A stretch of DNA of 7,091 bases from RBG-16-64-43 sp035288225. GTDB taxonomy: Bacteria; Chloroflexota; Anaerolineae; Anaerolineales; RBG-16-64-43. Below the pieces are notes generated by a model that made no database searches, was not told where the DNA came from, and was given only the letters and a program-made list of their open reading frames with translations. The stretch lies in NCBI GenBank assembly GCA_035288225.1, contig DATEAT010000205.1:1-7091 (forward strand). Reading direction: 5' to 3'. This document shows positions 1-5,918 of the stretch, in pieces. Each line of letters starts with the position of its first letter. Positions within the stretch are counted from its first letter, which is position 1. The position numbers were made by a program, and so were the translations under genes.

Positions 1-5
1 ACGTT

Positions 6-13
6 CTCTCCTC
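6..13 (-). promoter_or_regulatory. Ribosome-binding site for a gene beyond the left edge
   Basis: On the minus strand this reads GAGGAGAG, followed by AACGT to the window edge. The GAGGAG core therefore leaves a 7-base spacer before a start codon that would lie just outside the window. It is 40-50 bases downstream of the HMG-CoA synthase stop and in the same direction, which suggests that the mevalonate operon has at least one more gene. An ATG also overlaps this site (minus strand, 16-14), so the site itself could instead be the start of an open frame. Confidence 0.45.
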
Positions 14-17
14 ATGG

Positions 18-42
18 GCGGACCCGGCAGAGCGGACCCGGC
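18..42. repeat. Short direct repeat, 2 x 11 bp
   Basis: The 11-mer GCGGACCCGGC occurs at 18-28 and again at 32-42 with a 3-base gap, between the synthase stop and the putative next gene. It may simply reflect local GC-rich slippage. No function can be assigned. Confidence 0.4.
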
Positions 43-54
43 CGCCGCAAATGT

Positions 55-1167
55 CTACAGGCTCAGCTTGCCGCGGGTGCGGACGTACACGCCGTAATCG
101 ATCTCTTTGCGCCGGGCGATGTAATCGCGCGTGCGCGGCGCGGCCGTGCGGCGCTCCGCCAGGAGCGGCGTGACCTGTAGCGAAAAGGCATCCGACCCGG
201 CCCCCGAGCCAAACGAGATCAGCAGCACCCGATCGCCGGCCTGGGCTTCGTCGAGGATGGCTGTCAGGCCGATGAGAGCGGCGCCGGCATAGGTGTTGCC
301 GATCTCCGGCACCAAAAGGCCGGCGCGGGTCTGCTCCGGGCTGAAGCCCAAGAGTTCTGCAGCACGCTGCGGGAACTTGGTGTTCGGTTGATGCATCACG
401 ACGAAGCGATAATCGGCCGGCGTCCGGCCGAGGGCCTGCATGAGTTCCCGGCCGGCCGTCGTGACATGCCGGAAGTAGGCCGGTTCGCCGGTGAAGCGCT
501 GGCCGTGCTGGGGGTACTTGGCACCCGGACGGCGCCAAAAATCCGGCGTGTCGGTGACGAACGAAAGGGAGGCCTCGATCTCGGCCAGGGCCTCCTCTTG
601 GGGACCGACGATGAAAGCTGCGCCGCCCGCGCCGGCGGTGTATTCGAGTGCATCGCCCGGACGGGCTTGGGCTGTGTCCATGCCGACGGCGATGGCATAG
701 CGCATCATCCCCGCGCCGACCATACCGATCGCGGCCTGCAACGCTTCGCTGCCGGCCTTGCATGCAAATTCCCAATCGGCGGCCAGCAGGTACGGCACGG
801 CGCCGATGGCCTCCGCGACAACAGTGGAGGTCGGCTTGACCGCATACGGATGCGACTCGGACCCGACCCACAGCGCGCCGATCTCTTCGACCGGGATCTG
901 CGCACGGGCCAGCGCATTGCGCGTGGCCTCGATCGACATGGTGATCACGTCCTCATCCAGGCCGGGGACGGATTTCTCGCGGATGGGCAGGAGGGCGGCC
1001 CCTTCACTCCACACCCGCGCCACTTCCTTGGCCGGCAAGCGCAGGCGCGGCACGTAGGCGCCATAGCCCACCAGCCCGACGGCGCGGGTCGGGCGCATGA
1101 TGCGTGCCGGGCGGGGCGCTGCGTTGCCCTCGCCGGGTGTTGCCGGTGTGTGTGCCCGTTCCGTCAC
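55..1167 (-). CDS. mvaS: Hydroxymethylglutaryl-CoA synthase
   Basis: Condenses acetyl-CoA with acetoacetyl-CoA to HMG-CoA, the first committed step of the mevalonate pathway, in the cytoplasm. The protein is about 370 aa with a thiolase fold. The catalytic triad is visible: Glu104 in GSESHP, the acyl-accepting Cys136 in EFACKAG and His259 in VMHQPN. The Glu-to-Cys spacing of 32 matches what I recall of bacterial and archaeal synthases. The C-terminal glycine-rich LISFGSGAGSDAFSL segment is also typical. I chose the GTG at 1167-1165 because GAGGGA (1179-1174) lies 7 bases upstream. A GTG at 1173 abuts that site, and an ATG at 1098 lacks a Shine-Dalgarno site but would remove a low-complexity N-terminal tail. 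The gene follows HMG-CoA reductase by about 30 bases, so the two are co-transcribed. Function is well supported; the exact start is uncertain. Confidence 0.95.
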   Translation of the reverse strand: MTERAHTPATPGEGNAAPRPARIMRPTRAVGLVGYGAYVPRLRLPAKEVARVWSEGAALLPIREKSVPGLDEDVITMSIEATRNALARAQIPVEEIGALWVGSESHPYAVKPTSTVVAEAIGAVPYLLAADWEFACKAGSEALQAAIGMVGAGMMRYAIAVGMDTAQARPGDALEYTAGAGGAAFIVGPQEEALAEIEASLSFVTDTPDFWRRPGAKYPQHGQRFTGEPAYFRHVTTAGRELMQALGRTPADYRFVVMHQPNTKFPQRAAELLGFSPEQTRAGLLVPEIGNTYAGAALIGLTAILDEAQAGDRVLLISFGSGAGSDAFSLQVTPLLAERRTAAPRTRDYIARRKEIDYGVYVRTRGKLSL

Positions 1168-1173
1168 TCGCAC

Positions 1174-1179
1174 TCCCTC
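1174..1179 (-). promoter_or_regulatory. Ribosome-binding site of HMG-CoA synthase
   Basis: GAGGGA on the minus strand, inside the short gap between the reductase stop and the synthase. The spacing of 7 bases to the GTG at 1167 decides the start in favour of that codon over the GTG at 1173, which it touches. Confidence 0.5.
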
Positions 1180-1197
1180 GGTTGCAGGCGCAAGGCG

Positions 1198-2484
1198 CTA
1201 GCCGCGCGTCGCGCCGGACTCTTTGAGAATCGCCTGTGCCCGATCCAGGCGGATAGCCTGTTCGCGGACAAGCTGGGCCGCAACGCGCTCCACCTGGTCG
1301 CCGCTGGCGCCGGCGGCCAGAGCGATTTGTCGCGCGTGCAATGTCATGTGCCCGCGCTGGATGCCCTCGGTGGCCAAGGCTCGCAGCGCCGCCAGGTTTT
1401 GTGCCAGGCCCACCGACACCACCACCTCGGCCAGCTCGCGCGCCGTTTGGACGTCCAGAATCTTGAGTGCCAGGCGCGCGAGCGGGTGCACGCGCGTGAA
1501 CCCGCCGACCGTGGCCACCGCCAGAGGCATCTCGAGCGTTCCCACCAGGTTGCCCTTGGCGTCACGCCCCCACGAGGAGAGCGAGGTGTAGCTGCCCGAG
1601 CGAGCGGCGTAGGCATGCGCTCCGGCCTCCAACGCGCGCCAATCGTTGCCGGTGGCGATGGCCACCGCGTCCACGCCGTTGAGGATGCCCTTGTTGTGCG
1701 TGGCCGCGCGATAGGGGTCGGCCGCGGCAAAGGCATAGGCCTCGACGATCCTGTCGCGCACCGTGTCGCCGCTGTAGCCCTCGAAGCGCAGCGCGCGCGA
1801 CGGAATACTGCAGCGTGCACGCGCCAAGCGGCGATCGGCCAGGTTGGACAGGATGCGCAGCAGAACGCGCCCGCCGGTAATCTCTTCCAGCATCGGGGCG
1901 ATGGCCTCGCAGGCGCCATTGACTGCATTGGCGCCCATCGCGTCGCGGGTGTCGATGATGAGATGCACGACGAGGAAGGGCCCTGCGGGCGAGGCGGGGA
2001 TAAGCCGCACTTCGAGATCGCGCGCGCCGCCGCCGAGTTGGGCGAGCAGCGGGTCGGCGGCCGTGGCCTCGGCCAGAATACGCTCGCGCTGTTCAAGGAG
2101 CGCCAGGCGCGCAGCCGGCAGATCGCTGACTTCGAGTATCTGCACCTGGCCGATCATCTCGGGGGCGCTGGTCGAGGCGACGAAGCCTCCACCCTCGCGC
2201 GCCAAACGCGCCATAAAGGAGGCGCCCGCCACCACCGAGGGTTCTTCAACCACCATCGGCACCAGCACGTCGTGCCCGTTGACCAGGAAGTTGACGGCGA
2301 TGCCCAAAGGCAGGGAGTACAACCCGACCACGTTCTCGATCATGCGGTCGGCGCTATCCGGGTCGAGGCCGCCCAGGCGCAGGGCTTCCATATCCTCAGG
2401 CGTGAGGCGCACTCTCTCCGCCAGGAGCGCCAATCGCTCTTGCCAAGACTTGCGGTAGAAACCGGGAAGACGGGAGTTAGCCAT
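1198..2484 (-). CDS. mvaA: Hydroxymethylglutaryl-CoA reductase, class II (P. mevalonii type)
   Basis: Interconverts HMG-CoA and mevalonate using a nicotinamide cofactor. The 428-aa length is normal for soluble class II enzymes. All catalytic residues are visible with a constant offset of -2 from the P. mevalonii numbering I recall: Glu81 (EEPSVVAG), Lys265 (HNKGILNG), Asp281 (ATGNDWRA) and His379 (QRGHMTLHAR). The dinucleotide-binding DAMGAN motif is at 181-186. Asp144 in ADPLLAQLGGG aligns with the Asp146 that is reported to give NADH preference in P. mevalonii, so I infer NAD(H) use. The frame stays open upstream to 2835, but similarity to the family begins at MANSRLPGFY, so I place the start at the ATG at 2484. 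No clear Shine-Dalgarno site precedes it. The synthase next door argues for mevalonate biosynthesis rather than catabolism. Confidence 0.96.
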   Translation of the reverse strand: MANSRLPGFYRKSWQERLALLAERVRLTPEDMEALRLGGLDPDSADRMIENVVGLYSLPLGIAVNFLVNGHDVLVPMVVEEPSVVAGASFMARLAREGGGFVASTSAPEMIGQVQILEVSDLPAARLALLEQRERILAEATAADPLLAQLGGGARDLEVRLIPASPAGPFLVVHLIIDTRDAMGANAVNGACEAIAPMLEEITGGRVLLRILSNLADRRLARARCSIPSRALRFEGYSGDTVRDRIVEAYAFAAADPYRAATHNKGILNGVDAVAIATGNDWRALEAGAHAYAARSGSYTSLSSWGRDAKGNLVGTLEMPLAVATVGGFTRVHPLARLALKILDVQTARELAEVVVSVGLAQNLAALRALATEGIQRGHMTLHARQIALAAGASGDQVERVAAQLVREQAIRLDRAQAILKESGATRG

Positions 2485-2690
2485 TGTCGCATGCCAGCGG
2501 CGACCGCACGATAGAGCAGCGCGCCAACAACCGCTGAGAATGCGAATGGTACTCACGCGGCACTGCCAACCTCTATCACGCTTAAGCCTGCAACCCGAGG
2601 GCGGACAGGCGGCACCGGTGAGAGCTTTTGACAGGCGCCAGCGGTATTCCCGTGCGAGAGCCCGCAAAGAACAGGCGTTCGAATGCCCAT

Positions 2691-2705
2691 CTCCCCAGTT
2701 GGGAG
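2691..2705. repeat. Inverted repeat, 5-bp arms
   Basis: CTCCC (2691-2695), a 5-base loop CAGTT, and GGGAG (2701-2705). There is no T-tract after it on either strand. It could be a small RNA hairpin in a leader or a chance match. Confidence 0.35.
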
Positions 2706-2748
2706 CCATGTGCAATTGTGGTTGGAAACCGTCTGCGACTCCCGATGA

Positions 2749-2770
2749 AGGCTGGCAGGCTACCCAGCCT
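2749..2770. repeat. Inverted repeat, 7-bp arms
   Basis: AGGCTGG (2749-2755) and CCAGCCT (2764-2770) flank an 8-base loop. The stem is perfect and GC-rich with no T-tract. It may belong to a structured leader of the reductase mRNA on the minus strand, or be unrelated. Confidence 0.4.
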
Positions 2771-2850
2771 CCCGTGGGTGCCTGGCATGGAGTGTGCAGC
2801 CAAGTCTTGTGCGTGCCGCAGGCTGTGCGAGACACGCGCCAGCGGGTGAA

Positions 2851-2871
2851 TGAACAGTGACAGTTTGTTCA
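2851..2871. promoter_or_regulatory. Dyad symmetry, possible operator
   Basis: TGAACA (2851-2856) and TGTTCA (2866-2871) form a perfect 6-bp dyad with a centre-to-centre distance of 15 bases. It lies about 80-100 bases upstream of the -10 box of the plus-strand operon. The geometry fits a dimeric transcription factor site, but a single copy is weak evidence. Confidence 0.25.
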
Positions 2872-2926
2872 CAGGACGTGTCGGATGGCCGCTCGATAAC
2901 TATTCCCTTGCCGAATAATGGCCGAG

Positions 2927-2955
2927 GCTTTTCGAGCCACTTCTTCTCCTATACT
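2927..2955 (+). promoter_or_regulatory. Promoter of the secretion operon
   Basis: The -10 box TATACT (2950-2955) matches TATAAT at 5 of 6 positions. At 17 bases upstream lies only a weak T-rich -35 element (GCTTTT, 2927-2932), which suggests dependence on an activator or an alternative arrangement. The expected start of transcription near 2962 gives a leader of about 60 bases. The local sequence is clearly richer in A+T than its surroundings, as expected for a promoter. Confidence 0.5.
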
Positions 2956-3004
2956 GTGGGCAAGCAAGTGATGATTCAAAATCGATCCGGCTGACTCATC
3001 TTGT

Positions 3005-3011
3005 AAGGAGG
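3005..3011 (+). promoter_or_regulatory. Strong ribosome-binding site of the small secreted protein
   Basis: AAGGAGG is a perfect anti-16S complement, 9 bases before the ATG at 3021. It is much stronger than the sites of the other genes here, which fits high-level production of a structural or abundant exported protein. Confidence 0.85.
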
Positions 3012-3020
3012 ATTGGAAAC

Positions 3021-3377
3021 ATGTTTACTCGTCGCGCGATCACCATCTTCACCACCCTGATTGTCTCGCTCGTGTTTGCCACGGCGGCCTTCGCCTTCGC
3101 GGCTTCGAACACGGTGCCCGACACCACGGCCGGCGACGGCAGCGGCACGATCAGCGGCTACACCGTCAGCAATGTGACCTACGCGTTGAATGCCAGCGAC
3201 CCGGGCAACGTTGACTCGGTGTCGTTCACCATCGCCCCGACCACCGGCGTGGTGCGCGTGCAGTTGAACGGCAGCACGTGGTACAACTGCACCAACACCG
3301 CGGGCTCGGTGAGCTGCACCACCACCGGCCTGACCGCCTTGGCGGCGGCCAACCTGCGCGTGGTTGCCGCGCAGTAA
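3021..3377 (+). CDS. Small secreted protein with NTVP motif, unknown family
   Basis: 118 aa. An N-terminal Sec-type signal peptide is clear: basic MFTRR, a hydrophobic core at about residues 7-27, and an Ala-rich end (AFAFAA) giving possible cleavage around 25-29. Directly after it comes SNTVPDTTAGDGSG; the NTVPxTxxGD part recurs in the RTX protein of the same operon. The mature part (about 90 aa) is rich in Thr, Ser, Val, Asn and Gly with alternating beta-prone segments (GYTVSNVTYAL, VDSVSFTI, GVVRVQL), so a small beta-sandwich is likely. Cys90 and Cys99 could form a disulfide. It heads the operon with a perfect ribosome-binding site and precedes a signal peptidase, a layout like tapA-sipW-tasA or camelysin loci. 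I see no TasA signature, so I name no family. Role inferred: abundant surface or matrix protein. Confidence 0.85.
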   Translation: MFTRRAITIFTTLIVSLVFATAAFAFAASNTVPDTTAGDGSGTISGYTVSNVTYALNASDPGNVDSVSFTIAPTTGVVRVQLNGSTWYNCTNTAGSVSCTTTGLTALAAANLRVVAAQ

Positions 3378-3411
3378 GCGCGCCGGTCCGCAGCTCGATG
3401 CAATCACAACC

Positions 3412-3444
3412 CGCCGGCCGCCCCAGCGCGCGAGGCGGCCGGCG
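3412..3444 (+). repeat. GC-rich stem-loop between genes A and B
   Basis: A perfect 11-bp inverted repeat, CGCCGGCCGCC (3412-3422) and GGCGGCCGGCG (3434-3444), with an 11-base loop. It lies 34 bases after the stop of the small secreted protein and is not followed by a T-tract. It is therefore not a classical terminator; more likely it protects the 3' end of the first cistron, marks a processing site or attenuates read-through into the signal peptidase gene. Confidence 0.7.
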
Positions 3445-3521
3445 CCCGAGCTTGCTTGCGAAAAGCCCCGTGAGGCCACATGGCCGCCGGGGTGGCGCGG
3501 GCAGGCTCGTTGTTTATGAGG

Positions 3522-3527
3522 GGAGGG
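3522..3527 (+). promoter_or_regulatory. Ribosome-binding site deciding the start of the fusion protein
   Basis: GGAGGG lies 9 bases before an in-frame GTG at 3537. The upstream in-frame ATG at 3480 has only GAGG at 4 bases, and the ATG at 3543 would be 15 bases away. This favours GTG 3537. Confidence 0.5.
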
Positions 3528-3536
3528 TTGCCTCAG

Positions 3537-5918
3537 GTGCTCATGGTCGGTTGGCGGCGGTGGTGGCGGCCGGTGATCTCGGCAACGGCGCTGGTCCTGG
3601 CGAGCACGGTGTGGTTGCTCTTTGCACCACAGCAGTTCGGCGGGCCGGCCGGATACGTCATCATTACCGGCAACAGCATGGAGCCGACCTTCCACAACCG
3701 CGACCTGGTCATCGTCCGCCGCGATCCGCCCTACAGCGTCGGGGAGGTGATCGCTTTCCACGATGCGGACCTGGGCCGGCCGGTCTTCCACCGCATCCTG
3801 GAGCGCGACGGGACGCGGTTCATCATGAAGGGGGACAACAACGGGTGGACCGATTCGTACAGCCCGCGCGAGTCGGAAATCATCGGACGCACCTGGCTGC
3901 ATCTCGCGGGCATAGGCGATAAGATATTGTGGCTGCGCCTGCCGCTCAACATGGCCCTGGCTGCCTCGCTGGTGGGCGTGGGCTTGGCGGTGGTCATGCG
4001 TTACCGTCCGCGCCCCAAGTGGCGCGGGGGTCGCCGGCCGCGGCCGGCGCAGACAGCGAGTCCTGAAATGAAGTCCATTGCGGATCACAAAGAAGTGGTG
4101 CTGTTCGTTTCCGCGGCGATCGGGTTGGCGGCCCTGTTGCTGGGCGTGGCCTCGCTGCTGCGGTCGCCGACCCATGTGGTCGCGGACGACCTGGCTTACT
4201 CGCACACCGGTCAATTCCGCTACACGGCGGCGGCGCCGCCGGGCTTGTATGACCTGCCGGCGGTGCAGCCCGGCGAACCCGTTTTCACTCCGCTCACCTG
4301 TCTCATCCGCGTGGATTTCGACTACCGACTGATGTCCGATACTCCCGCGCAGCTGAGCGGGACCTACTCCATGGTGGCGGAGGTGAGCGACACCAGCGGA
4401 TGGAAGCGCACCCTCTCGCTGCATCCCAGCACACCCTTCAACGGCGCCTCCTTCTCCACCCAGAGCCCGCTCAACCTGTGCTACATGCAGGGCTTTATCA
4501 AAACCATGGAGGAGCAGACGGGAATCCGCCGTTCGATCTACGAACTGGCCATTATTCCTCAGGTGGTCACTCAAGGCAGCCTGGGCGGGCGGCCGATCAA
4601 CGACAGCTTCGAGCCGCGTTTGACCTTCCAATTCGACCCGGCGCAGGCGCAGCTCCTGCGCGGCGATCCGGAGATCGATCCGTTGCGCCCGGTGGAAGAG
4701 GGCGTCCTGGAAGGGACGCGAGTGGAAGTCGGCACGCTGTCGATCCTCGGATGGAAGATTGAGGTCGTGCGCGCACGGTGGATCGCGCTGGCGGGGCTGC
4801 TTCTCGCGGCTGCCGGCCTGGGGACCTTTGCGGCGGTGGTATTGCGGGCCTCGCGCGTCGATCGCACCTCGCTGGTTGAATTGAAGTACGGCCCACTCAT
4901 GGTGGGTGTCGGACGCGGGGGCGACCCGAGCGGCGGGCGCCTGGTGGACGTGCGCTCGGTCGACGACCTGGCGCGCCTGGCCCAGCATCATGGCCTGATG
5001 ATCTTGCATCGCGCCGGCCCCGAGGGACACTGGTATTTCGTCCAGGATGGCCAGACGATATACCGCTATCTGCTGCACGTGCTGCCGGCCGGGATCCCTT
5101 CCGGACAGGCGGGGGCGCTGACGCGCGAACTCGAGCTGGCCCTCGAACGCAAGGAGTTCGAGGTCCACTATCAAATCATTCGCTCGCTCGATACCGGCCG
5201 AGTGAACTCGGTGGAGGCGCTCTTGCGCTGGCGTCACCCGCAGCGCGGCCTCGTGTCGGCGGCCGAATTCATCCCGGCCGCCGAACAGAGCGGCCTGATC
5301 GTCCCGATCGGGGAATGGGCATTGCGCGAGGCGTGCAACCAGTTGGCGGCGTGGCATAAGATTGGCCACACCCAGCTCGGACTGGTCGTGAATCTCTCGC
5401 CGCGCGAGCTGGCGGGTGATGGTCCGGCGACCATTCGTCGCGTCCTGCGCGAGACGGGTGTCGACCCCGAGCGGATCTACCTGGAGATCTCGGAACGCTT
5501 GCTGATGGACGCGTCGCAGGAGATCGGTGGGCAGTTGCGCGAATTGCGTGAGATGGGCGTGCACGTGGCGATTGACAATTTCACCGCCAAGACCTCGCTT
5601 GAGGCGCTGCGCCGGCTGCCGATCGATGGCGTGAAGATCGGCCATGCCTCCATCGGCCTGTTGGCAACCGATGCGGACGAGGCGGCCATCACCCAGGCCA
5701 CCATATCGGCGGCCCACAGCCTTCACCTGCAGGTTGTGGCGGAAGGTGTGGAGTCGCAGGAGCAAGTGACTTACCTTAAGGCAGGCCAGATCGATATGGC
5801 GCAGGGCTACTTCTTCGGGCGGCCGGCGCCAGCTGACGAAGTGCAGGTGGTGCTAAGCCAAGGGGCGCTGGCTCTCGCCCCCGCGCGCCGCCGGCGGAAG
5901 AGCCAGGACGGTTCATGA
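3537..5918 (+). CDS. Signal peptidase I (SipW/archaeal type)-DUF5305-like-EAL fusion
   Basis: About 793 aa in one uninterrupted frame. Residues 12-30 form TM1. Residues about 40-120 are a Ser-His signal peptidase: Ser47 in GNSMEPTF, His85 in FHRI where bacterial enzymes have Lys, and KGDNN at 98-102. TM2 is about 135-154, then a basic linker, then TM3 at about 186-208. Residues 209-413 form an extracytoplasmic domain resembling DUF5305 (FRYTAAAPPGLYD, VDFDYRL, LSGTYSMVAEV). TM4 is about 415-436. A cytoplasmic tail (437-516) follows, also DUF5305-like (VRSVDDLARLAQHHG, YFVQDG). An EAL domain occupies about 526-776, with Glu560 of EAL, Asn619, Glu650, Lys700, Glu736 and Gln756 kept, but loop 6 is Asp680-Asn-FTAK instead of DDFGTG. 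The topology puts the peptidase outside and EAL inside. Inferred role: cleaving signal peptides of the flanking secreted proteins under c-di-GMP influence. The start is chosen by GGAGGG; ATG 3480 remains possible. Confidence 0.88.
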   Translation: MLMVGWRRWWRPVISATALVLASTVWLLFAPQQFGGPAGYVIITGNSMEPTFHNRDLVIVRRDPPYSVGEVIAFHDADLGRPVFHRILERDGTRFIMKGDNNGWTDSYSPRESEIIGRTWLHLAGIGDKILWLRLPLNMALAASLVGVGLAVVMRYRPRPKWRGGRRPRPAQTASPEMKSIADHKEVVLFVSAAIGLAALLLGVASLLRSPTHVVADDLAYSHTGQFRYTAAAPPGLYDLPAVQPGEPVFTPLTCLIRVDFDYRLMSDTPAQLSGTYSMVAEVSDTSGWKRTLSLHPSTPFNGASFSTQSPLNLCYMQGFIKTMEEQTGIRRSIYELAIIPQVVTQGSLGGRPINDSFEPRLTFQFDPAQAQLLRGDPEIDPLRPVEEGVLEGTRVEVGTLSILGWKIEVVRARWIALAGLLLAAAGLGTFAAVVLRASRVDRTSLVELKYGPLMVGVGRGGDPSGGRLVDVRSVDDLARLAQHHGLMILHRAGPEGHWYFVQDGQTIYRYLLHVLPAGIPSGQAGALTRELELALERKEFEVHYQIIRSLDTGRVNSVEALLRWRHPQRGLVSAAEFIPAAEQSGLIVPIGEWALREACNQLAAWHKIGHTQLGLVVNLSPRELAGDGPATIRRVLRETGVDPERIYLEISERLLMDASQEIGGQLRELREMGVHVAIDNFTAKTSLEALRRLPIDGVKIGHASIGLLATDADEAAITQATISAAHSLHLQVVAEGVESQEQVTYLKAGQIDMAQGYFFGRPAPADEVQVVLSQGALALAPARRRRKSQDGS

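Larger units (their letters stand above)
2485..2926. other. Non-coding stretch between divergent operons
   Basis: About 440 bases separate the reductase start from the promoter of the plus-strand operon. Small open frames cross it on both strands, but none has a convincing ribosome-binding site or recognisable protein features. It should hold the reductase promoter, yet I could not find a convincing -35/-10 pair on the minus strand. It contains two perfect inverted repeats (2691-2705 and 2749-2770) and a TGAACA/TGTTCA dyad (2851-2871). I recognise no tRNA, tmRNA, SRP RNA, RNase P RNA or known riboswitch. Confidence 0.6.

Noticed and set aside
388..2514. Long plus-strand open frame (708 codons) antisense to the synthase and reductase genes
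   Set aside because: Both genes on the other strand carry complete catalytic motifs. The antisense translation has no recognisable domain and is rich in Arg, Gly, His and Ala, as expected of a GC-rich shadow frame.
2673..2688. tRNA-like T-loop sequence GTTCGAAT
   Set aside because: The closing pair of the T-stem is a mismatch, and no acceptor, D or anticodon arm can be drawn around it.
2485..2835. N-terminal extension of HMG-CoA reductase by 117 codons
   Set aside because: The upstream residues show no similarity to the family, while the class II enzyme starts normally at the ATG at 2484. The extension is Cys- and Trp-rich noise.
2582..2872. Small minus-strand frame (96 codons) upstream of the reductase
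   Set aside because: No convincing ribosome-binding site and no recognisable feature; it overlaps other random small frames and hairpins.
3021..3377. Assignment of the small secreted protein to the TasA/camelysin family
   Set aside because: Gene context is similar, but I see no TasA signature and the signal-proximal motif NTVP differs. I keep it as an unknown family.
2976..5765. Minus-strand open frame of 929 codons across the secretion operon
   Set aside because: It is antisense to the well-defined peptidase/EAL gene and the small secreted gene. Its His-, Arg- and Gln-rich translation shows no domains; it is open because of high GC.
4068..5918. Separate gene starting at an internal ATG (4068) for the DUF5305-EAL part
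   Set aside because: There is no stop codon between the peptidase and this ATG and no Shine-Dalgarno site before it, so a single fusion is simpler. Internal initiation cannot be excluded.
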